Assembly (NCBI RefSeq): GCF_002127325.2
Contig: NC_035440.2
Coordinates: 70,369,819 to 70,433,818 of the forward strand
Direction: 5' to 3'
DNA: 64,000 bases
Source: Helianthus annuus
Lineage: Eukaryota > Streptophyta > Magnoliopsida > Asterales > Asteraceae
A model generated the notes under the pieces. The model saw nothing but the letters and a program-made list of their open reading frames with translations. It made no database searches and was not told the DNA's origin. The position numbers and the translations under genes were made by a program. Position 1 is the first letter of the stretch. Each line of letters opens with the position of its first letter. Positions 10,803 to 23,180 of the stretch are shown piece after piece.

Positions 10803-11824
10803 TTATGCACATGTGCATAGTTTGTCAAAATAGTTTTGTTACTAATTAATGTTAAATATGATTGGTGGTATTATGAAATTTGATTTGGTAAGGGTTAAGT
10901 TTTTTTATTGAAACAAACCTGTTGATAAGGTCAGTCATGTTAATGCACATGTGCATGGTTATGCACATATGCATATTTTGTGAGATTAAGTAAATATAAA
11001 TGTATTACGGCATATGCACATGTACATTATTACCTTAAAACATAAACATTGTACATATTGTATGTAATATGTTTACTTCACATGGGCATACATGAAATAA
11101 TTGATGTAATATATGTAATGTGTGTAGGAAAAAATTATTCGAAGTTGCTTATGGATTGAGAACAAGGACGTATTTGATTAATAGATTGATGGATGAAAAA
11201 TACCAGGGAAAATGATGGACGAAGAGGCGTTGAAACAGGAGGCGTGTTGGAAGACAGTTATGAAATGGAAAGAAGATCAGAAGGTGTGAGGTTGTGAAAC
11301 AATGCGAATGTTATGTATGTAGTTTGTGGATATGCAATTTATAAAGACAATTTCTTTTTGTTTTCTTGATGTCTTTTGATTGTAATATGTGGGTAGTTTT
11401 TACGATAACGGTTGATATAAGAAGTTTGACGTATATGATGTTTTATATGGTGGTTGATGGGTTAAAACTCTATTTGATTGTTCAGGTATATTGGTATGTT
11501 TGTTAATATTTGATGTATTATGTTGTTTGGTATAGAAAATGTTGGTATTGCACATGTGCAAAGTTTGATATAACGTATCATATTACGTATGTGGTACCCT
11601 ATTACGTATGGGGTACCACATTGCATATGATGATGTATATGTAAAGGAAAATGGATTACATGTAGTTAAGATATTCATGTATGCACAGTGTATGCACATG
11701 TGCATTGTTTGAAACAATTACCATGTGAGGTGAAACAGTAAACATGTATACACATGTGCATTTTTCTAAACGGTAACCATGTTGGTAATATATGTTAGGT
11801 GGTCAATAATGAAATTACATACGC

Positions 11825-12109
11825 TTATGTATAATAAGTAATTGATATCAAAGTATCATGATCACAATCATAAACTATGAATACGTATACAGACAGTGCA
11901 AAATGATTGTAAACAAAAAGAATAATGCTTAGAAACTGTTTGTCATCATATATAGGATAATCAAGAATCGTTGAATGTTTTATGATGTCTGGATGAATGT
12001 CTACACGCCTAGATGAATGTCTACGAGGTTGCTCAGATTCATATATATATGCAGGGTCCTTAGCATCATCATCAACATCTTCATCGGTATCATTGGAATC
12101 AACGTCCTC
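11825..12109 (-). other. Open acidic stretch in the TA-seated element
   Basis: Ninety-four codons are open on the minus strand, starting with an Asp-rich run (DVDSNDTDEDVDDD) and continuing EQPRRHSSRRVDIH. No ATG begins it and no domain is recognised. It could be an exon of the element's lost protein. Confidence 0.3.
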
Positions 12110-13199
12110 CTAACTGTTAATCGTACTGTTTATAATAGGGATGTATTCAGCATCAACATCGGGTATCCAATATGCTGTGCCATTATATGTAGAAGTCGTA
12201 GTTGTTCCTGTATAAATAAAAAGAAAAACATATAAGATTGTGATTAATATGGTGCATGGTATATGGTGTGATTAATGTGGTATATGCTATATGGTGTGTA
12301 TATGCACGATGTATAAATGTTTAACAATTTTTTTTGGTGATGAGTATGGGGTGTTGGTAATGTGATGCACATGTGCATAATTATGTACTGATGATTAACA
12401 GTTTATTTGTGATGATTATGGATTGTTGGCACATGTGCATGTTCATGTTAATGATGGTTAACAGTTTACAGATGAAGAGTATGGGTGTTATCAACATAAT
12501 GCACATGTGCATGATCGGTGATGAGTATGGGTGTTATCAACATAATGCACATGTGCATGATCGTTATATTGATCAAGCAGATAAACAAAAAAAATGAACA
12601 ATCTATATAAACAACGATACAGGAACATAGAGTAATCAGGCATTTGTTAAATAAACAATGATTTAATAACATAGAGTAGTAAAGCATGTAAAAACTAGAA
12701 AAACAAACAATGAACAATGATAAATAAACACTGATATAGGAACATAGAGTTATCAAGCATGTAAAAACTATTTCTGTATACTACCTTTAGTCTCCTATCG
12801 TATAAATTGTAATTGTTGGTATAAATTGCAATTGTTGTTGGTCCAGATTTGTGGGTGATATAGCAGTCGATGTTGAAGTATTGTCATCGGAAATTGAGTA
12901 TTCAGCGGAAATTGAGTGTTCAGCTACAATGACATTTTCTGATGTAGACATAGATTAAATAGTATGGATATAAAAAATAGGTCTTTTTATAAGCTGAAGT
13001 TGACGTAACTTTGTTAATGTCATTATCAGATTGACGAGGAGGGTATATATGTGATGAATCAGAGGATGCCATCTGTATTACAAAGGGGTTACAAGTGAAA
13101 TTATGTTTATTTGTATATGGATGACAAAAAACAATATAATCGGACAAAAAAAGGATGTTATTTGTTGTGATTACCGGATAAATGATGTATTCAACTGAG

Positions 13200-13740
13200 T
13201 AATCGTATAAGTCAAACACGTAATGAGGATGTGTTCAACAGTTTCTTGCTCGTATCCGCAGCCCAGGCACAATGTGTTGCTGATCTGAATTCCCCTTTTT
13301 TCCAGATCCGTCTTTGTCGGTAACCTGCCTTCGACGCCTTTCCATGCTAACATATTGGCTTTAGTTGTAGCCCAGCCGTTCCAGGTCATTACAAAGCCAC
13401 TCGACGGGTCCCTGCTTGTGACACACAAATACTCTCTAATGGTTTTAACATTGAAAGTCGACTTATTTTTCCGAGTGCTAACCCCACCCATATTGACCCG
13501 TCTTCATTCTGGTGTCTCTCAGCAACGCCAAAAGCTACATAAACTCCACCAATGCCTCCCCGGTTGTCGGATTGTTCTTCCATTGCCAATCCCACACAGT
13601 CACCTCCCCTATTTTTTTGTAGTTGTCCGCCACACAAGCCCCTTTGTTTGTTGCCATCCTGTACATAATTGGATAGTCATCCATAAGGCACTTGTTCAGA
13701 ATTCGTACATCAACGACATAATCTAATTTTCAACATAATG
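13200..13740 (-). pseudogene. LINE reverse-transcriptase C-terminal remnant
   Basis: On the minus strand one frame reads MYRMATNKGACVADNY and another continues with WKGVEGRLPTKTDLEKRGI, then CLGCGYEQETVEHIL. This is the zinc-binding zf-RVT region of plant L1-type elements (C-x2-C then H-x4-C). At least one frameshift separates the two parts. No poly(A) tail or target duplication is evident, so the fragment may have been carried inside the larger element. Confidence 0.65.
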
Positions 13741-13867
13741 CATACGTGCATATAATTTAATACAATATCATTTACAATCAACATAATGCACATGTGAATA
13801 TAATTTAATACAACATCATTTACAGTAAATATAATGCACATGTGCATATCATTTAATATAATATCAT

Positions 13868-14296
13868 TTACAAAGTATATACACCATTTACAGTCAACAT
13901 AATACCTTTGGTCACAAATCGAATGAATTGCAACTCTTGATGTTCTGTATTTGTAGATGTATTGTGACTGTCAGCTGTATTATCAGCAGATAGACCAACA
14001 ATGTCAACATCAGATGTATGAGGAGGATTATCAGAGAATGTATGAGAAGGAACATCAGATGTGTGAGAATCGTGAGAATCGACACTTGATGAATCAGAGG
14101 ATGCCATGTAGATATGAGGAGGATTATAAGAGAATGTATGAGGAGTAACATCAGATGTGTGAGAATCGACACTTGATGAATCAGAGGATGCCATGTAGAG
14201 GGTGTAAATGGTGGGTTGTCGTTGTGAATGCCGCTGGAAACACCGTGACCGGATGCCGCCGCCATGAACTCCGGTGAGTTGCGTGAACGCCGTCAT
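13868..14296 (-). CDS. Unrecognised ORF, Ser/Asp/His-rich, possible first exon of element gene
   Basis: This 142-codon minus-strand ORF begins near the right end of the large TA-seated element. It contains an internal repeat in which MASSDSSSVDSH is followed by a TSDV-PHTF segment (two copies), and a diverged MASSDSS copy occurs again near 13066-13090. After residue 120 it reads LQFIRFVTKG, where GTATTATG may be a splice donor. FAR1-type Mutator-derived proteins have similar short acidic leaders before their DNA-binding domain, but that link is speculative and no such domain is visible. The overlapping frame on the same strand is probably a shadow. Confidence 0.35.
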   Translation of the reverse strand: MTAFTQLTGVHGGGIRSRCFQRHSQRQPTIYTLYMASSDSSSVDSHTSDVTPHTFSYNPPHIYMASSDSSSVDSHDSHTSDVPSHTFSDNPPHTSDVDIVGLSADNTADSHNTSTNTEHQELQFIRFVTKGIMLTVNGVYTL

Positions 14297-14504
14297 TCAC
14301 CGTCGTATGTCGTCGATGTATACAAAGTTCTGATCCGATGAATGAAACCCTAACTTGAAAGAAACCCTAACTGTGGATCTGAACATAGTTGTGAAGAGGG
14401 GCGCGTGTTTTTATAATAAATATCACATAATTACAATTTTGCCATGTGTTCACACTGGTTCTCGCGGTTCTCGCAATAAGGGGTGGTTCCTAACGGATCT
14501 TTAT

Positions 14505-14507
<3 letters not shown>

Positions 14508-14563
<56 letters not shown>
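14508..14563. repeat. (TA)n microsatellite
   Basis: About 27 TA units mark the right edge of the TA-seated cluster, directly before the resumed interspersed repeat. Confidence 0.95.
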
Positions 14564-14565
<2 letters not shown>

Positions 14566-15200
14566 ACTTACCAAAAAGTGATGACCGTTTAAAAATTCAG
14601 GAGGGGTTAGTTTTTTATAAGAGTTTAACTACTAACTAATTATCAATAATTTTGTTAAAGATGAGGGATTAAAGTGTAATCAAGATGAGATGATTAAATC
14701 GACGGTATTTAATCACTTAACATTTTGTAGGCACTGTAGCTATTAAACACATTCTGGGATAATGACTAAGTACTTTGGGCTTTAATCACTTGTACACTAA
14801 GGCATCATTTACTTGTATCTTTTAATCCACACATCAATACTGACCAAGACAACTATTGAAACGTCCACAAAAATGAATAGGTCGTCATGTTACTTTTAGA
14901 GTTTGTTAAAAACATTATAGTTTATAAGATATGACAAGAATATGTAAACGAATTATAAGTTTGTTGTGGAGAGAGAAAAGTGTAACTAATTACCCATAAT
15001 TATGTTAAAACTCAGGGATTTAAATGTAATAAGACGAGAGACTAAAATATAATTATTGTTTAAAAGACCAATTTACCCTCATTTTAGGGGTGTATTTGTA
15101 AATTAAGAGGAAAAAAGTTCTTATTTTTTGGGTATCTTAAAATGATCCTCTCTCATGCGTGAAAATAGATGGCAAAAACAAGTTGAGTGAAAATGGCAAA
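14564..15200. repeat. Interspersed repeat, copy 1, right part
   Basis: Sequence such as GGATTAAAGTGTAAT and AAAAAAGTTCTTA with ATCTTAAAATG matches 37740-37970, where it directly continues the CGGTT-rich unit. This shows that everything from 6161 to 14563 was inserted into, or grew within, copy 1. No genes. Confidence 0.65.
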
Positions 15201-15545
15201 AACAAAACATATATTAAATCTGACTAAAATACCCCTGAGTTAATTGACGTTTTTGGACGGAGTTAGTGAGTTGGATAAAAATGACCAAAAAGTACAAATA
15301 GCATGAACCCAGATAAGAAAAAATATTTGAGCTAAAGTGGTATTTTTGGTCAAACCACATAAGCTAAAATGGCGAATTAATATACACAGAAGGATGTAAC
15401 ATTTATTACATTAAGGTTTTATTTTATTATTTTTTTTTGTAAACTTTGTAATTTTCAGTAGAGTAAAAGGCTAAATATCATCTCTAATGTTTGGCCGCAA
15501 CATTCATCCAAAAAAGGTTTGTTTGTTTCGAGGTTTTTATTTATT

Positions 15546-15579
<34 letters not shown>

Positions 15580-15645
15580 AACTAGATTCTTCACGTTTGC
15601 ATTTTGTTGCCAATTAAATCAAATTCGCTAATTTCGTTTGTTTAT
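15201..15645. other. AT-rich intergenic stretch
   Basis: No coding sequence is seen. It contains a long T-run (15548-15577) and a GGAGTTAGTGAGTTGGAT segment whose diverged inverted counterpart lies near 26310-26360, beyond the other end of the Mutator-like element. Confidence 0.5.
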
Positions 15646-15654
15646 TTTGTTAGG

Positions 15655-15960
15655 GAGTAAATTGCAATTTTAGTCCCTGAGGTTTGTCCTAATTTACCAT
15701 TTTAGTCCAAATAGTTTCTTTCTTGCTCTGGGTCCCTGAGTTTTGCATTTTGTTACCATTTTGATCATACTGTATAACTTCGTCTAAAAACCTCAGTTTT
15801 AACCAAAGGTATTTTGGACATTTTGGTTTTAAACCTTTCAACTTGCCATTTTGGTCCATTCTTATAACACATTATATAAACCCATTTAACCTAATTTAAA
15901 ACCCTATTTTACCATAATCATCCATGTTTTTATACTTCTCCAAAATCATCCACTCACACA
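15655..15960 (+). repeat. Left terminal inverted repeat of the Mutator-like element
   Basis: Its reverse complement matches 25930-26140 followed by 23514-23605 read as one continuous arm. It contains the TTTTAGTCCCTGAGGTTT motif common in plant repeats. It preserves an unoccupied version of the site (TTATAA near 15867) where the other arm carries a Helitron. Confidence 0.85.
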
Positions 15961-16900
15961 TCATACTAAGAATATACACGCAAGTGCATGCCTTAGTTCT
16001 ACATTGAAAAAAAAAAGAATTACATAAACTAGTTGATTTTCCGTCCGGGCGTTGCGGTGGGGACCCAATAACTGCAAAATGTGTGTCAGCAACGGCAAGC
16101 AGATACCGAATATCAAAACATAAATAAAAATGACGTGGTAAGGATAGTCACTCTGTCCTAAAAAAACAATTTTAAATAACCTAATATATAATAATAGGAC
16201 CCACACGTCCTACACGTTGAAAATTCGGTTGTTTTCAGTTCAGTTATTACGGTGCTAACACGTTAAGATATGGATGAGCTCGGTACCGGTAACGGAACCG
16301 AAAGTACCGATCCGGAAAATCATCGAAATTAGGTACCGGCAACGAAAATGCTCGGTACAATACGGTATGGTATTTGAAGGTAAAAAACAATAAATACAGG
16401 TATGGTGCTAGACTGGTGTCGAACCGAAAGTAACGATTCTGAAAACGCCAAAAGGTGGGTACCAAATTGGTACCAAAAATGATTTGGTATAGTAAATTTG
16501 GTACCGGTTTGATTACAGGATTTGATACGATTTGCTCATCAATAATCTAAATATTCAAATTAATTTTACATGCTACAATTCATTCATTACAGAAGAAGAC
16601 AAAAAAGAAAGCAAAATAAGTTTTTGTGTATATAAAACCTCATTCAAACGAAATACAGTTTACTTACTGTGTATGAAAAGTAATCTAAACGGTGCAGTTA
16701 CTTGCATTGCTATGTTGCTACAGGATTTGATGAGCTTGGTACCAATCGGTACCGAAAATACCGTTACTGAAATCCCCAAAAGTGGGTACTGGTACCGAAT
16801 ATACCTGGTACGGTACGGTTCGGTACCTGTCAGTACTGGTATGGCACTGATATTTGAGGGTAAAAACCGGTGAATACCGGTGCCGAACTGGCAACGAAAA

Positions 16901-17708
16901 TGTAGGAATTAGGTTCACCTTTTATAAAATATAATTACAAAATATATAATAACGAGACTCTCATTATTCGTAGGAAATATCATATTACAATATCGGTTGC
17001 AATAACTAAGTAAAAAGAATATAAAATATAATTATATATACCAATCTTGATTCAAGCCGCATCTCTTGTGGGTCCTTCAGGCGCACTTGATAGCATCCTA
17101 GACTAGAGTATTCATCGATCATCTTGAGTCTTGAAAAATAATCCTTGACTGCAACAAAAGCACACTAAAACGTTGACGATTTTGGTTGAGGCACTTGTTC
17201 AACACGCTTCCCTTAAAACAGATTTTGCGCCTCTACTTAAGATGACGCGTTTCTCTCCTAGGGTACAACAGCCGAAATAGTCTGTACTGCCGGAAATGGC
17301 CACGCGCCCGAGGTTTCACTGAATAGAATTATAGTGTTTGAACTTGTGGAAAAATAATGATACGAAGGTGATGGAATCAAGTAGAGAAAATTGATCTCTC
17401 TATAATTCCCAACATATGGATGTTCAAGTCTTCACCATTTCTCCAAGAATTCTTCATACATATTATCTTTCTCTTGTAGTTTTCTCATCATTCCAATGAG
17501 TCACATAGCCTACCATTTTTTACAAGAGTTGTGGGTAGTGAAGAGTTTCTCTTAATTGGTGATTTTATTAGAGACATAAAACTCTAATAAAAGCTAATCA
17601 AGTGACATAAAACTCTACTCAAGAGTTTCACATATGGAGTTTAATTAGTAATTATAATTTCACTCAATTATAAATTAACTAAATATTGATTCACTAATTT
17701 TCCCAACA
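16901..17708 (-). repeat. 3' LTR of the minus-strand element
   Basis: It pairs with 21920-22730. It retains a segment near 16936-16983 that is missing from the other copy. Confidence 0.85.
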
Positions 17709-20700
17709 ATCCCCCACATGAATGGAGATTGTTCAAAACACTTAAAATTTCCAATGTAACCTCGACAGTTGAGTTTTGCATACGATAGGTAGGTGTTACC
17801 CTTTGAACCTTCGCTCATGAAATGCACACAGCCCACTAGCTCTGAGTAGATCACGATGTCTTTGAACTCGTCTGCCGTTTGTGTAGACGATAATACACTT
17901 CACACAAGACTCTCCTTAGCCGGGTCATCTCCTCATAGTCATGTCCAATAATGGTCGTGGAACACTTTCTTGGTTCTGCGAGAGCTCTAGGAATTGTGCC
18001 CTCAATTCCATTCGAAGCGACCCCACTTCTCTCTAACATAGGTGATTCTCCTTAGATCATTAAAAGCATTGTGGTTATCGTGATCTATCCAAATCATTTA
18101 CCACATATTATGCTTAGCCTCACTCTTTGTCACTGAATATCGTAGGAATAGACTAGGACGTATTTAAACACCCTTTTATACTTTGGGGGTATGTATAACC
18201 ATATATACTAGCTTATGCATATCATTTATGCCCCCACACTGACCACCTTTAGGCATATGAGTTAGTTGTCCTATTGAACTTAGATCTTGGGATCTCCAGT
18301 CAACTAAGTTAAGTGTCCTTCACGTACCCTTTTTCCATGGGCTTCAGTCTCATTCCACAACTTGATCTCTAATTAACCCTTAGGTTGCTGGATCCATAAC
18401 ATTAACAAATAACTTTTCGTATTTGAGATCAGTTGTCATGATGTGTTCTTAACTCATAAGTTAATTTTGCCTATTGTCAACTTCTAAGACTATAACATCA
18501 GTGACCATCTGAATCTGGTTATAATATACGTCTTTGTAAGATACGCTTATCATTTAAAGCAAACACATCTCCATTATGCACTACGACCTTTGTGTCCTCC
18601 ACATAGTCGTCTGTTTGCAATGTTAGATTGGATTACAAAATCCTTATTGCCAAACTTTTATGACACAAATGCAAGACACCCCCACATTTAAGTGTTATAG
18701 GATATCATCCAGATGTGGTAATGAAAACCATTTCTACATACCCTTATAGGGTTGTTTCTAAATGGACCCTCCCCCACATTTCTTGCCATTTGATCAACAT
18801 TTCCGTAACTTCACTTATGACGACATTTATACACATATGATTGAACAAGATTAACCTCATTGTATCAGTGAATTCAACTCATATTGCATTAGCTTACATA
18901 AGCTTCCGAGCTAACCAAAGCAACGCATGCCATTGTCATAAGTTTGTCACCAACTTAGCATAATTACAATTTAGCATCTAGAATAAGCCTAGACAATGAG
19001 TTCTCCTCATTAGCTTTTCGAACAAACTCTTCAAGAGTTACATGTCTTTTCCTTATAATGAATGAAAATTCTCCCTCAACTTTGTCTGTACACAAATTCT
19101 TTTGTGTTCATACACATTTGAATGTTTAGAGTTAATTAGTCTCCGTCAAGACACATAATTAACCAAGTACTAGTCTAGCATGCTTTAGACTACAATATTT
19201 TAGCATGTGAACAGAAGATGCATCATTCTGATTCTTCACAACCCTAAGAATATCATAATATCACTTTGTAACATTCATCCCTTATTAAGACAAAATAAAG
19301 AGACTTATTCATAATCCTAAAACATCAATATTTAGGAAGGTCTCACAAATTATTCTATATAGCACATAGCTATTTTTTATCATTCAATTAAGGAACATAA
19401 CTTGTTTACCTTTGATCTCCAACAATCAACCATTGACTCATAAGTACTTAAAACATAAGTCTTAATCCAAGTCACTTGGTGAACATATTCATCACCAACA
19501 AGATGAATGTTCGCCGTCTACAATCACTATTATGTGTGAAATAGAGTCAACTAAATCGACACTCCAAAACATGGCATTCATAATTTTGCCATAAGTGATT
19601 TGCACACATCTATTGTTATTCATTAGGAGATGTGTATATTTAGGATGTTCTCCCAAACAAATATAAAATCTCCATATAGTTCTAACAATAATCAAGTGGT
19701 AGACGCATCTACGTATAGATCAATCGGAACAAATCTCGCAAGATTTATCAAAGGTATACAATAACATATAGTTTTTTTTTTCCTTTCATATGTTAGAATT
19801 CACACTTGTGAATTTTCCAATGACTTCTAACGAAGTACTTCAACATGAATCTCGTTTGTGTATTTCATCTCAATACACTCACTACTCACTCGTGATGTGG
19901 TTACACATTTGATGTCTCGTCTTTGACATTTAGTCAATACAACAGCTCTTAAGTTGTTTATGTCCAAGAATTTTCATGTGCTATCCGTCTAAAACCATAT
20001 TCTGTTAAACAATGTATAATTGGCGTTATAATTATTTCCACAAAAATAATTTATACGTCAAAACATGAGTGATTTATTTCTTTGTAAAAAAAATTGCATG
20101 TGTTATCCGAAGATATTGAAGACAAAACAATAAAATACATTGGAAATTAAATCATAAGTGCCGAACACTTTTGAAATTTAAACGGAAGCATAGACGATAT
20201 GTAGACATCAAATATCAACGTGGTTTTATCTTCAACACTTTATATTCTAACCGAAATCTTCTCAACGATATCGTCCCATGTCATGTCTTGAGGTACTCCC
20301 TCAATAAGACTTCATGCACTTGTAAGTACAAGTTCCCCATTTCATCTTGAAACTTTGAACTTGGACAAGTTTGCTCAAACAACACCAAGTTGTTACAAAG
20401 GGTACATTTAAGTAGCAAACTTGAACAATTATATTTGTTCACAACAACACCAAGTTGTTTTCCACCAAATCATATTCACGAGATTGTAACTTTGTTCAAC
20501 AAATGCTACTTCTAGCAAGAGTAGCAAACCATTTGAATTCTAAAACTATGCAAAATAGGCAATTAAATGTTGACATAAAACATTTTCATTCCTTATGGCT
20601 TATACAAAGTACAATCTTTAACCTTGTATTTGTGATACACATTTTCTAACACACGTGTTAGAAAATTTAAGTCATTTTATATAAAACATGACCATTTAGA

Positions 20701-21919
20701 TTTAGAAATCACAAATTAAAGTTGGTAATAAATCACACACAACTATACCATCACTTTATGGTGATTTAATTCTTGTATGCTTACTCTTGTATTTTTTTTG
20801 TCAATCTCATCAAGTTAGGCACATAGCCTACTTTTAATACAAGAGACATGGGGTGGAGATAAGTCTTACTTAATTAAAGATTTTATTAGAGACATAAACT
20901 CTAATAAAAACTAATAAATTGATATAAAACTCTCCTTAAGAGTTTATCTTCCATATGAAGAGTCTAGTAAATGATTTTAATTTCATTAAATTCATAGTGA
21001 TTTAATTCCTTGAAGCCAATCAAACATCAACTTCAATGTATGACATTTTATTTCTAAATCATACAAAGCATTAAAAACAATGCTACAACAAATTACTTAT
21101 ATAAAATGTTTACATAAAACATTTCAAAGCATTTGTATTTTAACCATTTTTAACAATCATGTTAAAATGAAAGAAATTCTAACGCGCACGTTAGAAATAT
21201 TAACATTTCTACAAAATGTTAATTTGACTTGCTAAAAACACATATATGGTTCATATAAATAAGTGATTTCTAAAACACACGTTAGAAACTAAACAATTAA
21301 AAAATTGCTTTCAAACTAACGTTTTTCATGAACGTTTCTAACACACATGTTAGAAGACAAATGATTACAAAAATCATTATAAGACTTGTTTGTTCATATC
21401 AATCCATGGGTGGATGAAGAGTCTACTTTAAATAGAGACTTAATTAGAGACATAAAACTCTAATCAAGTAACATAAAACTCTTATTTAAAGACATAAAAA
21501 CTCTACTTAAGAGAATTTAACGTTTACAAAAAACGTATGGTTTACACTAATAATTCCGGTCTAACACACATGTTAGAGAATTTAACGTTTCAAAAAACGT
21601 ATGGTTTACACTAATAAACCCGATCTAACACAAAAGTTAGAAAAATTAACGATTCCCAAAATCGTTTCAAAACCAAACGTTGGAACCAAAACTGTTCGTT
21701 TTATACCACGGTATAGGATTTAAGATTGTATCTCAATCTCAAAAAATCCAAACACAACAAGTTGTACTACATACATATTTCCCAAAAAAAATATTTATAA
21801 GATCATAACCTCTAAAAATATTTTTTTTATTCTATTATAAATCTTTTCGTAAACCCAAAATCCTTATAAATAAGGTTTTTAAGATTGTACCAACAATCTC
21901 ATGAAATCTGTTTTAAGTT
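17709..21919 (-). other. Gene-poor interior of the minus-strand element with palindrome series
   Basis: No ORF of convincing length or composition is present. Between about 20640 and 21630 the motif CTAACACACATGTTAG and variants recur six times (near 20646, 21180, 21265, 21337, 21553, 21623). A diverged duplicate of an LTR portion lies at about 20815-20990. No evident primer site for tRNA-iMet follows the 5' LTR. Confidence 0.6.
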
Positions 21920-22730
21920 TGTAGGAATTAGGTTCACCTTTTATAAAATATAATTACAAAAACAATACCGGTTGCAATAACTAAGTAAAAAGAATATAAA
22001 ATATAATTATATATACCAATCTTGATTCAAGCCGCATCTCTGGTGGGTCCTTCACGCGCACTTGATAGCATCCTAGACTCGAGTATTCATCATCTTGAGT
22101 CTTGAAAAATAATCCTTGACTGCAACAAAGAGCACACTAAAACGTTGACGATTTTGGTTGAGGCACGTGTTCAACACGCTTCCCTTAAAGCAGATTTCGC
22201 GCCTCTATTAAAGACGACGCGTCTGTCTACTAGGGTACAACAGCCGAAACAGTTTGTACTGCAGGAAATGGCCACGCGCCCGAGGTTTCACCGAATAGAA
22301 TTATAGTGTTTGAACGTGTGGAAAAATAATGATACGAAGGTGATGGAATCGAGTAGAGAAAACTCATCTCTCTATAATTCCCAACATATGGATGTTCAAG
22401 TCTTCACCACTTCTCCAAGAATTCTTCATACATATTATCTTTCTCTTGTAGTTTTCTCATCGTTCCAATGAGTCACATAGCCTACCATTTTTTTTTCAAG
22501 AGTTGTGGGTAGTGAAGAGTTTCTCTTAATTGGTGATTTTATTAGAGACATAAAACTCTAATAAAAGTGTCACTTAATTAGTGATTTAATTAGAGACATA
22601 AAACTCTAATAAAAGCTAATCAAGTGACATAAAACTCTACTCAAGAGTTTCACATATGGAGTTTAATTAGTAATTATAATTTCACTCAATTATAAATTAA
22701 CTAAATATCCATTCACTAATTTTCCCAACA
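21920..22730 (-). repeat. 5' LTR of the minus-strand element
   Basis: Direct repeat of 16901-17708; followed by the target duplication GAAAA at 22731-22735. Confidence 0.85.
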
Positions 22731-22973
22731 GAAAATACACCCGGTTTGGTAAATTTAATACCGGTATTCGATACCATTTGCTATTCACTTAGTGATGTTA
22801 CTATTCATTCAATTCTATTTTTAATTGATGTTATTATTCATTCAATTCTATTTTTAATATATAGGTAATATATATAATAATGAAAATAGATTTATAAGTC
22901 ATAAATTAGACTTTCAAGGTTCCGATATCGTTCCTATCTGTTTTGTCGCGAACCTTTCTCAACTTCATCCATG

Positions 22974-23180
22974 TCATTCAAACTTGATGGCAAAATTTAA
23001 TATTTGAATCCCTTTTAACGAACAAACCAATACTTGAGGATGCGATATTTGTTCACCATACGTTATAAACCCGTCAAACAACAGAATGTCACTCGAGTTT
23101 CCGTGTGAGCCACTGCAAACGTAACTCACTGCACCACCGTTAACTACACCGTGGCCACCTTTGTTCGCCGGAGCTTTCCA
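22974..23180 (-). other. Open stretch in the Mutator-like core, possible captured gene fragment
   Basis: Sixty-eight codons are open on the minus strand with ordinary amino-acid composition, including GGHGVVNGGAVSYVCSG and DILLFDGFITYGEQ. GC content is higher than around it. No ATG or domain is recognised. Mutator-like elements often acquire host exon pieces, which is the reason for listing it. Confidence 0.25.

Larger units (their letters stand above)
8479..14506. mobile_element. Large TA-seated element with unlike inverted ends (~6 kb)
   Basis: The left end reads GGGTTCATGCGAGAACCACC and the right end, reversed, GATCCGTTAGGAACCACC. Inside these both continue with GAGAACCGCGAGAACCA and GTGAACA. 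(TA)n tracts border both sides. Contents in order: a short exon-like segment with a GTAAGT donor near 8920; a ~520-bp tandem repeat; a truncated LINE inserted at 9897-10802; a possible 3' exon near 11128-11290; minus-strand open stretches at 11825-12109 and 13868-14296; a minus-strand LINE-like remnant near 13200-13740; and 14 copies of GCACATGTGC. No intact transposase is seen. Class is uncertain: it could be a Mutator-like element of the kind that targets TA repeats, or another group. Confidence 0.65.
16901..22730 (-). mobile_element. LTR retrotransposon (copia-like, non-autonomous), minus strand
   Basis: LTRs of 808 and 811 bp (16901-17708, 21920-22730) run TGTAGGAATTAGG to TTTTCCCAACA on the plus strand. 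On the minus strand they therefore start TGTTGGGAAAATTAG, as many plant copia LTRs do. The target duplication GAAAA is exact at 16896-16900 and 22731-22735, and the uninterrupted site (ACCGAAAATACAC) is seen at about 37045. A purine tract ATGTGGGGGAT lies just before the 3' LTR on the minus strand (17709-17719). The 4.2-kb interior lacks any long ORF, so no copia polymerase supports the superfamily. The LTRs differ by several changes and a ~47-bp gap, so it is not young. Confidence 0.85.
16029..22890 (-). mobile_element. Probable GGTACC-rich Helitron, copy 1 (split by an LTR element)
   Basis: CTAG at 16029 is preceded by A. On the minus strand this gives a CTAG-T 3' end with a GC-rich stretch (CCGCAACGCCCGG) just upstream, as in Helitrons. 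A plausible 5' end is TCTATTTTCATT on the minus strand (TC at 22890, next base T). Subtracting the nested LTR element leaves about 1.03 kb, close to the estimated size of copy 2 at 36175 after removing a ~240-bp duplication. The body consists of GGTACCGGTACCGAAAAT-type repeats in both orientations. No Rep or helicase gene is present. Confidence 0.5.

Noticed and set aside
12373..12756. Met/His/Cys-rich frames in the TA-seated element
   Set aside because: They are translations of the GCACATGTGC palindrome repeats on both strands.
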